Origin: Gammaproteobacteria bacterium
GTDB lineage: Bacteria; Pseudomonadota; Gammaproteobacteria; Enterobacterales; Alteromonadaceae
Assembly: GCA_018222405.1 (NCBI GenBank)
Contig: JAAFAI010000011.1
Location: 95,641 to 159,640, forward strand
Length of the DNA stretch: 64,000 bases
Reading direction: 5' to 3'
Shown here: positions 57,454 to 64,000 of the stretch, piece by piece
How positions within the stretch are numbered: position 1 is the first letter of the stretch
Layout of the letters: the number at the start of each line of letters is the position of its first letter
Program-made: the position numbers and the translations under genes
The notes under the pieces: generated by a model
What the model saw: only the letters and a program-made list of their open reading frames with translations
Database searches by the model: none
Told to the model about the DNA's origin: nothing

Positions 57454-58640
57454 GCTCTTTTTCTCAGGTTACCGAGCGCTGCAGACAATATTTTCTTCAG
57501 CCTTCCTTTTTGTTCTTTTGCTTTGTGACCATCAGCAAGTAAGGCTTCGTAAGCCTTAATTTTATCATTGATGACTTTGCCATTAGGTCGCTTTGCACGG
57601 GCTAATTTCAATAACTTCAAGCTGAGATTGAGGTCAATATATTCCAATTTTGAGGCTGACTCTAAAAGCAATTCACTATCAAGCTCCTCAAGCAAGTGCT
57701 CATACTTAATGTGAGAATCCATGAGGTTGAACGCAAATGCATCAATGTTGTTATCCACTGCTTTAAATTTCACATCATCTGGCAGCTTTTCGTCAGCAGG
57801 CAGGAAACGGTTTACTCGCCGTTTCTCTTTCAGAATACTCTCTTCTATAAGGGCATCCTGTGTCGGTCTGCACTGTGTGACAAATTTCTGATGATGAGGC
57901 CCGGATCTGTGCAGAGCCTGCTCTTTCTTTAATGTAGAGCTTACTTTTAATTTCTTTTTTCTGTGCAAGTTCGATAAATAGAAAAATGCTCGTTGGCGCT
58001 TATTAGTTGCTTCGTTTGTTTTTTGCGGCGGTGCAATAAGAGGCAGATTAAACGTTGAAAAGAAATCCTCGGTTACGTCTTTATTCTTAGCGTGATGCAT
58101 ATTTTTAATGTGCGTTTGAGCCAGATATCCAAATGAAGCTAACTGGTTTAAACAATCTCCGGCGATACGATGCCTGCCAGATTTTGCGAATTCTTCAAAC
58201 GTCATTACATTTCGGCTTTTAGAGGTGTCTTTGAGCCCCCACTGCTCGTAAGCGGAGACTAACCAAGAATCGATATCTCGCACGTACACCGAGAACTCCA
58301 CTGCAAAATTTGCCACAAGCCAGTCAAAAAAAGGTTTTAAACGGCTAAGTTGGGCAGAGAAGGTTTCATTTGATAATACAATAGTGTGTGCATTAATAGA
58401 TTCTGCATAAGCCACATATTGCTTGGCAAAACCTTTAAATTGCTCGGTAAGCTCTGCTTCGCTGAGCCTGGTATAAGTGCCTGCGCCACGTTGCCAGGCT
58501 TCCTTTTTACCCAGTGTTTCAAATCGAAGTCCGGCGTATAAAACACCTTGTTCCTGCAAAGCCTCAAAATGTTGACGAAAGTGATGTTGAATAGAAGTGG
58601 AGCCGGTTTTCCCTAAACCCAGGTGAATAATAAATCGCAT
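57450..58640 (-). CDS. Sulfotransferase-like protein (2), minus strand
   Basis: A 396-residue protein with LGLGKTGSTSIQHHF at the N-terminus (P-loop near residues 8-16) and YVRDIDSWLVSAYEQ, the second PAPS-binding element. The C-terminal ~150 residues are basic, helical and not part of a known domain, with repeated lysines. Only minus-strand gene among the glycan genes. Confidence 0.68.
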   Translation of the reverse strand: MRFIIHLGLGKTGSTSIQHHFRQHFEALQEQGVLYAGLRFETLGKKEAWQRGAGTYTRLSEAELTEQFKGFAKQYVAYAESINAHTIVLSNETFSAQLSRLKPFFDWLVANFAVEFSVYVRDIDSWLVSAYEQWGLKDTSKSRNVMTFEEFAKSGRHRIAGDCLNQLASFGYLAQTHIKNMHHAKNKDVTEDFFSTFNLPLIAPPQKTNEATNKRQRAFFYLSNLHRKKKLKVSSTLKKEQALHRSGPHHQKFVTQCRPTQDALIEESILKEKRRVNRFLPADEKLPDDVKFKAVDNNIDAFAFNLMDSHIKYEHLLEELDSELLLESASKLEYIDLNLSLKLLKLARAKRPNGKVINDKIKAYEALLADGHKAKEQKGRLKKILSAALGNLRKRA

Positions 58641-58841
58641 TTAATCTTTCCATAGTGTGTAATAACGCAAAGCTGGAATAAACCAGCGTTTACCACCCAG
58701 AGGCTGTGATAATTAGTGAAAATAAGCGTTATATTTCTGCGCAGTATATACACCTCAAAACAGATTCTAAACCTTTAGTCCGAACTTCGTCGAAAAGGTG
58801 TACTGGTAATATCCGTAGTGGAATAAAAACAAAGGCAATTT

Positions 58842-60194
58842 ATGCTAAGAAAGCTACTCAACAGGCTGTCAAAAAGAGCCCCGGAATTTAAAGGTATTCA
58901 TGGCATCATTGAACGATGCACTCGTAAACAAGTCATGGGGTGGTTGGTTACCAGCCCTTGTGATAATCCCGAACCGCAAAATTTTATAGTGATGTATCAG
59001 GGAAAAAATTGGGTAGAACGGGTCGAGTTATGGCACCGCCCTGGCCTCAGTGACTACAAAAAAGATAACCTTTATGGCTTTCGGCTCTTTTTAAAACCAC
59101 GTTTAAGAGACACTGCCGAAGCCTCAGTACTCTATTGTCTGGGAAGAGATTTCTATACAATTCCTTCAATGCCTGAGAGAGAAATTGAACTAGCTGGTGT
59201 TAAAAGTGAAGCGCATTTTTATAATCTCGTATTTGCCAATGCTTTGCTGCAAAATATTTCTATACAGCAGCCCGAGTTAATTGCTGAGTCATTAAAGACG
59301 GGCAAGCATCATGAATTAAGTGATTCGGTGTCAGAGTTTTTACTGCCGGCAGGGATTAAATCGCATTACGAAACTGCTATCACAGGCAAGGATGGACACC
59401 TGTTTTTGTATGGTGGTTCGAACAAGGTCGATAAACTTTTTGATCATGACGCTCAACTTAATGAAGACCTGGCAGAAAAGTGGCGGGCGATCATTGCAAA
59501 GCGTTTTACGCAACTGGAGCAATATGACTGTCAGTTGTTGCAAATGGTAATTCCTGAAAAACAAAGTGTCATTCCTGGCAGCTATTATCGGGAAATTAAC
59601 GGAGCTTCTCCTTTACTAAGACACCTTGAAGCACAGCAATTGCCAGGATGGTTTTCTGTATTGGAAGCGCTCAGTGATGATGTTAGTAAAGATTACTTTT
59701 TTAAGACGGACAGCCACCTCAATAGCCACGGATGCTGGCGAGTATTTGAGGCTATTTTAGAGCACCTGGAGCTAGCGCCTGTTTCTCAGCCTGAATTTAA
59801 TCGGCTCCGAACAATGTGTGGTGACCTTGGCAAAAAATTTGCTCCCTATAAACTTTCCGAACACGATGTGTCACCATCCAGATTTCCTGTAACGTCATCT
59901 AAGCCTGAATTGGTAACATCTTTTATTCCTCCTGATAAACGACATATAGGAAGAACTTATCACTGGCGTAACAACATTCCGGTGAGTGAAAAGCGCGTGC
60001 TGGTGTTTGGTAATTCTTTTTTTGAAAAGGGCATCAATGCGCATCAGCTCACCTGGTGGTTTGCTCATTATTTCGCTGAAGTGATATTTATCTGGTCGCC
60101 CGATATGAACATTGGCATGGTGAAAAAGCATAAGCCCGACCTGGTGATCTGTCAGTCAATCGAGCGATTCGCAAGGCTGGCGCCTTCTTACTAG
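58842..60194 (+). CDS. AlgX/AlgJ-like SGNH acyltransferase or hydrolase with N-terminal beta module
   Basis: A 450-residue protein. Residues 15-95 form the same beta module as in the GT2 enzyme (IIERCTRKQVMGWLVTSP ... LYGFRLFL). The rest resembles AlgX/AlgJ: GKDGHLFLYGG, MVIPEKQSVIP, the DxH pair in KTDSHLNSHG (about 289-291) and VFGNSFFEKG with the nucleophile Ser (about 391), though GNS replaces the usual GDS. Related enzymes O-acetylate alginate. No signal peptide is clear. Confidence 0.7.
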   Translation: MLRKLLNRLSKRAPEFKGIHGIIERCTRKQVMGWLVTSPCDNPEPQNFIVMYQGKNWVERVELWHRPGLSDYKKDNLYGFRLFLKPRLRDTAEASVLYCLGRDFYTIPSMPEREIELAGVKSEAHFYNLVFANALLQNISIQQPELIAESLKTGKHHELSDSVSEFLLPAGIKSHYETAITGKDGHLFLYGGSNKVDKLFDHDAQLNEDLAEKWRAIIAKRFTQLEQYDCQLLQMVIPEKQSVIPGSYYREINGASPLLRHLEAQQLPGWFSVLEALSDDVSKDYFFKTDSHLNSHGCWRVFEAILEHLELAPVSQPEFNRLRTMCGDLGKKFAPYKLSEHDVSPSRFPVTSSKPELVTSFIPPDKRHIGRTYHWRNNIPVSEKRVLVFGNSFFEKGINAHQLTWWFAHYFAEVIFIWSPDMNIGMVKKHKPDLVICQSIERFARLAPSY

Positions 60195-60303
60195 TCATGG
60201 CTTCAAATTGTCATATAGCTGTCAAAAATACGTCAAATAGGTGTAGCTGTATCGTCACGTTGGCGCAGTACTCTAACGTTTTACACGTTATTCAGGTGCA
60301 ACT

Positions 60304-61467
60304 ATGCCACACAAACGAATTGCCGTTATTGGACAGCCGGGAGCCATCAATGGCTGCTTCGAGAAAACTTCAGAGCAGCTTTTCAAAGAATGTGGCTTAA
60401 ACACGGGTAACTTAGCGTTCTGGTATGCAATGAACCGGCACATTGAGGGGAATAAATCTTTTCTTGGTTGGGGCGTTAAGCCCGAATTTTTGAAGAACAA
60501 CTTTGATGCAGTCGTGTTTCCCGCAGCGAATCAACTTAACCCAGACTGGGACATGAGTATCCTGGCCGATTTATTCGAAAAAGCTGATTTACCGCTAATT
60601 ATTTGTGGGCTTGGAGTTCAGGCTAAAAACATCACCGAAAAGCCTCAGTTTAAACCGGGTTCAAAGCGCTTTATGAAGGTGATTTCCGAACGCGCGGTAA
60701 GTGTGGGCGTGCGAGGAGAGTTTACTGCAGAAGTTATGCAGGCTAACGGGGTTAATAATGTTGAAGTGATTGGCTGCCCGTCCAATTTTATTTCTTGTGA
60801 AGAAAACCTCGGCATACTGCAGGAGCGTCAGCTAAGAAGTTTGTCACAAATTGATACGCTAGCGCTTAACCTGGATATTACTGAGTCTATGAGTGACTTG
60901 ATGCGCACTGCTTTTAGCTGGGGGCAGCAGCGAAACGCAATGTATGTGAATCAGGCGCCGGAAGCTTTGGTGAAAATGGCCAATGGCGATTTCTCTGCCG
61001 TAGAGCAGGGGACTATAAACCGCATACATAATATCTTGTGCCCGCAACTAACGCCCGCTGCATTTAAAAAATTTGTAAAGAGTCAGTTTAAGGTGTTTTT
61101 CTCTGCCGCAGAGTGGATGAATCAGTTGCGCAGTGTCGACCTGTCTGTAGGAACACGCATGCACGGAAATATGTTGGCCTGGCAAACCAAAACACCCTGT
61201 ATTTTATTTCCTCACGACTCGCGAACTCATGAACTGGCAGATTTGATGCAGTTACCTTATGTCATGAGCAACCAGATAGCGGCTAATGCGCCATTGGAAG
61301 AAGTACTTCAGAGAGTAAATTTTAACGGTGCTAAATACGATCAGCGCAGGGCATTGCTACTGGATAAATATGTATCATTGCTTTCAAGGAGCAATGTCGA
61401 CATTAATCCAGCTTTGCGTCAGTTGCATAGCAGCTTATCTGGCAACAGGGAGCATATTGCTGCCTGA
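60304..61467 (+). CDS. Polysaccharide pyruvyltransferase family protein (2)
   Basis: A 387-residue protein: GNLAFWYAMNRHIEG near the N-terminus, ERAVSVGVRGEFTAEVMQ, GCPSNF and VDLSVGTRMHGNMLAWQTKTP, the conserved elements of the family. Likely modifies a sugar of the surface glycan. Distinct from the shorter copy at 48801. Confidence 0.75.
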   Translation: MPHKRIAVIGQPGAINGCFEKTSEQLFKECGLNTGNLAFWYAMNRHIEGNKSFLGWGVKPEFLKNNFDAVVFPAANQLNPDWDMSILADLFEKADLPLIICGLGVQAKNITEKPQFKPGSKRFMKVISERAVSVGVRGEFTAEVMQANGVNNVEVIGCPSNFISCEENLGILQERQLRSLSQIDTLALNLDITESMSDLMRTAFSWGQQRNAMYVNQAPEALVKMANGDFSAVEQGTINRIHNILCPQLTPAAFKKFVKSQFKVFFSAAEWMNQLRSVDLSVGTRMHGNMLAWQTKTPCILFPHDSRTHELADLMQLPYVMSNQIAANAPLEEVLQRVNFNGAKYDQRRALLLDKYVSLLSRSNVDINPALRQLHSSLSGNREHIAA

Positions 61468-61533
61468 TAAGCGCTTGCAAGGCGGATTAAATAAAGGGAA
61501 CATACCGGCAATTTAACCGTTGTAAAAACAGGT

Positions 61534-62643
61534 ATGTCCCTTAAAGTTATTATTCACCTAGGCCCACCGAAAACCGGTAGCTCAGCCATTCAGAACTGGT
61601 TATTGATAAATCGCTCTGCTTTGCTGGCTCAGGAAGGTGTTTATTACCCTGAGCATACAGTGGATACCAATGGCGTAAGTTCGGGTAATGTAGAAGCTGT
61701 ATTTGAGCGGAATGAAGACCGCTCGCTAACGTTCTCACCTGAAAAACTTGAACAAAGTCTGAGTGAAGCGAAGAATAAAGGCGCGCACACTTTGTTGTTG
61801 TCTTCCGAGTTTTTCTTTAAACGTCTTGAGCCATTATTTACAGCGGCGCCAGATGCGGTAGCTCTGGCTTACGTGCGTGATCCTCTGGAAACCATGGAGT
61901 CTGGCTACAATCAGGGAGTCAAACGCCACTTCCAAACGGAGGTATTTGATGTCCCTGATAGTCCAAAGACCGGCACGCTCGACTATCTGGATAAGCTAAT
62001 CGGGCAATTCGGAATATCCCGATTCGTCCTCAGAGCATATGACAGAAACCGTTTTACGAATCAGGATGTAGTGAGTGATTTTTGTGAAGCATTGAACATG
62101 ACAAAAATATCTCAACCACAGCCTGCTAATATCAACCCCTCTTATGTTTTTGAGGCGCTTGAGTTTAAACGGTGGTTTAATCAACTGCCCGATACAAACT
62201 TACATCATTTGCTCGATCGGTTTTGTCAGGGGTATAAAAACGGCCAGGATAGCTTTTCTTTGTTGAGTGATGCAAAACGGTCCCGGGTGAGGCAAAACAT
62301 CCAGCCCCAGATGTTACGTTTTGTTGAGCGGTATAAGTTGCAATACGGCGCAGTATTTTTAACAAATTTAACCGCTCAGGATAAGCGCGAGTTCAGGAAA
62401 CAGGGCATTAGTGAGGCTGTTTTTCAGAGGCTGCTTCTCGAGTTTTTGGAGCATTCAGGTGTAGATAAGGAAAGATTAGAAGTATTACTTTGGGAGTATA
62501 AGCAAAATATTGAGAAGCAACCCGAGTTGCATGGAGTTTGTACCAAAATCTTAGATGAACAGCGAATACTTAAATGTAATAAGCGCCGTTTCACATTGGC
62601 AGCGTTCATTAAAAAGATTAAAACCACACTTAAAGGCCTTTAA
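61534..62643 (+). CDS. Sulfotransferase-like protein (3)
   Basis: A 369-residue paralogue of the gene at 56395: HLGPPKTGSSAIQNWLL (P-loop residues 10-17), LLLSSEFFFKRLEPLF, YVRDPLETMESGYNQGVKRH. Very probably a duplication of the same enzyme, with a diverged C-terminal third. Confidence 0.72.
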   Translation: MSLKVIIHLGPPKTGSSAIQNWLLINRSALLAQEGVYYPEHTVDTNGVSSGNVEAVFERNEDRSLTFSPEKLEQSLSEAKNKGAHTLLLSSEFFFKRLEPLFTAAPDAVALAYVRDPLETMESGYNQGVKRHFQTEVFDVPDSPKTGTLDYLDKLIGQFGISRFVLRAYDRNRFTNQDVVSDFCEALNMTKISQPQPANINPSYVFEALEFKRWFNQLPDTNLHHLLDRFCQGYKNGQDSFSLLSDAKRSRVRQNIQPQMLRFVERYKLQYGAVFLTNLTAQDKREFRKQGISEAVFQRLLLEFLEHSGVDKERLEVLLWEYKQNIEKQPELHGVCTKILDEQRILKCNKRRFTLAAFIKKIKTTLKGL

Positions 62644-62727
62644 TCGCTTACATTCGGTATTCAGTAGTTGAGCATAAGCGCCGCAGTGTTTACCATTGTG
62701 TGATTAACAAAAGTAATAAGAAACCAG

Positions 62728-63180
62728 ATGTTCAGGATACTGTCTCGCCTCAAGCAAAAGCTAATTCGTTCAGGAATGGTAAAACCGGGTAAACACCAGA
62801 GTTTTATCAAATACATCGATAAAAATTCCCGGTCTTTTCACGCTGACCATATCAATATAAACCACTTCGCTGGCTGGGTTGCTGGTGAACAGGAAGGCGG
62901 CGTTCATTCTCCTGCAAGTGTACAAATTTTTCGAGGTGAAAATCTGGTGGGCGAGGCTAGAGCCTCCATGCCCAGAGTCGATGTTTCCTCTTCTGGTAAA
63001 GGCCCGTTAAATTGTGGATTTCAATTCAGACTGTACTGGCGTCATTTTGAAGTAGGACACAACAAAGCCATCCTGCTGGTCGACGGTAAGAAGATAGCAA
63101 ATATATTGATTTATGTGTCGGTTAAAGATCTCATGGTTGCTCAAACTGATGAGATTGTGACACAAATGGCAAAAAAGTAA
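62728..63180 (+). CDS. Stand-alone beta-module protein
   Basis: A 150-residue protein consisting mainly of the beta module of the GT2 and SGNH proteins: NHFAGWVAGEQEGG, PASVQIFRGENLVGEARASM, CGFQFRLYWRHF and ILLVDGKKI. No catalytic domain. It may act as a subunit or carbohydrate-binding partner. Homology to the two others is by eye. Confidence 0.6.
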   Translation: MFRILSRLKQKLIRSGMVKPGKHQSFIKYIDKNSRSFHADHININHFAGWVAGEQEGGVHSPASVQIFRGENLVGEARASMPRVDVSSSGKGPLNCGFQFRLYWRHFEVGHNKAILLVDGKKIANILIYVSVKDLMVAQTDEIVTQMAKK

Positions 63181-63253
63181 GTAATCCGAAAGGCTTCTCA
63201 GGGTTAAGATTCTGGTTACAGTAATTCATTTAACCCACTAATTAGTAAAGTTA

Positions 63254-63985
63254 ATGATGAAAAAATATTTAGTGTTAGGCTCTTGTCGCGTGGTGAATAC
63301 AATCGCTTATGAAATTGGCAAGAACGTTTTGTTGAATCGTAATGACCTATGGTTTACCCATTACATACAAGAGCATATTCAAAAAATAAAGCACTTGTTT
63401 GGTCGGCAAAGTTTACCTGAAGCCCAAAAAGAGCTGTTTGTTCGATATGAGCAGAATGCACATTAATCAAATCACTCAACATTAAAAGTTGGAGAGTCTT
63501 TGTCTACGGGAAACGTTGAATTACAGTCTTGTGAGCAGCATGGAGCCTTAAACGTGGTAGTTGAACTGCCAACCATTAGATATATTTCAATTCCAATGTT
63601 CGGAAAACGTTATTGGGGGCATACGTCCAGTCTAGGGTTAATTCGGGAGTCAGAGTTTAATCAGGCTGGCGGTTACAGTACCGATAATGAATTTCTGAGC
63701 TTGTTAAATGAGTTTGAAGCCGAAGTCGTAACATCCTTATTGGGAACACAGATAGCTGAAGCTGTGAATTTCGTGTATGTACCGCACAGCCCTTTTATTG
63801 AAACCAAGGATAAAAAGTGGGAAGTAAGTGAACAACGTACACACATTTTTGAATTAATTCAAAAGCATTGTTTAAATGTAGTAGATGATCTTAAGCTGCC
63901 AATAAAAAGAAATTTCCTGGATGTAAAAGCCATGATTGATGATAACCCCCTGTGTCAGGATAGTTGTCGCCTCAGTTTTTCATAG
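63254..63985 (+). pseudogene. GSCR-motif protein gene interrupted by one in-frame stop
   Basis: One reading frame runs from ATG 63254 to TAG 63983-63985, broken only by TAA at 63464-63466. The upstream half starts YLVLGSCRVVNTIAYE (an N-terminal GSCR motif seen in putative SGNH-like proteins); the downstream half has VVVELPTIRYISIPMFGKRYWGH. The second half has no good start of its own: the first start-like codon is TTG 63500. So one gene of about 243 codons with a nonsense change, or a sequencing error. A ribosome-site-like AGGAGG follows at the window edge, so another gene comes next. Confidence 0.6.
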
Positions 63986-64000
63986 CATTAAACAGGAGGC

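Overview
The window reads as the chromosome of a marine gammaproteobacterium, most likely an Alteromonadales (Alteromonas-like) species. The reasons are the gammaproteobacterial gene order tolC / nudF-yqiB-cpdA-yqiA-parE, an epmB-efp-epmA set, a complete spc/alpha ribosomal block with RpoA and ribosomal proteins close to those of Alteromonadales, and a TPR protein of the XrtA/PEP-CTERM type. No rRNA, tRNA, CRISPR array, transposase or integrase was recognised.

Layout. 1-11 kb: a TPR protein cut by the window edge, a secreted S10 serine carboxypeptidase, a cluster of REP-like palindromes, a six-helix voltage-gated channel with an unusually acidic selectivity filter, tolC, then the housekeeping run nudF-yqiB-cpdA-yqiA-parE. 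11-26.6 kb: a fructan utilisation locus. It has a Bacteroidetes-style SusC/SusD pair, a sugar-porter MFS, a GH32 lipoprotein, a CscB-type permease, a LacI-family regulator, a very large multi-modular GH32-like lipoprotein and a fructokinase. An identical 20-bp operator-like palindrome lies in front of susC and in front of the giant GH32-like gene, so both operons are probably one regulon under the LacI protein. The implied route is surface capture and cleavage (SusCD plus GH32 lipoproteins), uptake of oligosaccharide or sucrose (CscB-like) and fructose (SP-type MFS), then phosphorylation by the fructokinase.

26.7-39 kb: a haloacid-dehalogenase-type protein divergent from a LysR regulator, a HAD phosphatase, conserved unknowns, a YjfB-like peptide, epmB/efp/epmA, a DsrE-like secreted protein, a ZnuD-type TonB receptor behind a Zur-box-like palindrome, and a DUF4397-like lipoprotein with a structured leader. 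39.2-47.8 kb: the spc operon (rplN to rpmJ) and alpha operon (rpsM to rplQ), without the S10 operon that usually precedes rplN.

47.9-64 kb: accessory surface-glycan region. A small ORF on the minus strand encodes a peptide with a double-glycine (bacteriocin-type) leader, followed by a small VanZ-like membrane protein. Then come a pyruvyltransferase-family protein, a TagD-like glycerol-3-phosphate cytidylyltransferase, GT2 and GT4 glycosyltransferases, two LicD-family transferases with discoidin-like N-termini, three sulfotransferase-like proteins, an AlgX/AlgJ-like SGNH protein, a second pyruvyltransferase-family protein, a stand-alone copy of a beta module shared with two of the enzymes, and a gene broken by one in-frame stop. 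Together these suggest a surface glycan carrying glycerol-phosphate and other charged substituents.
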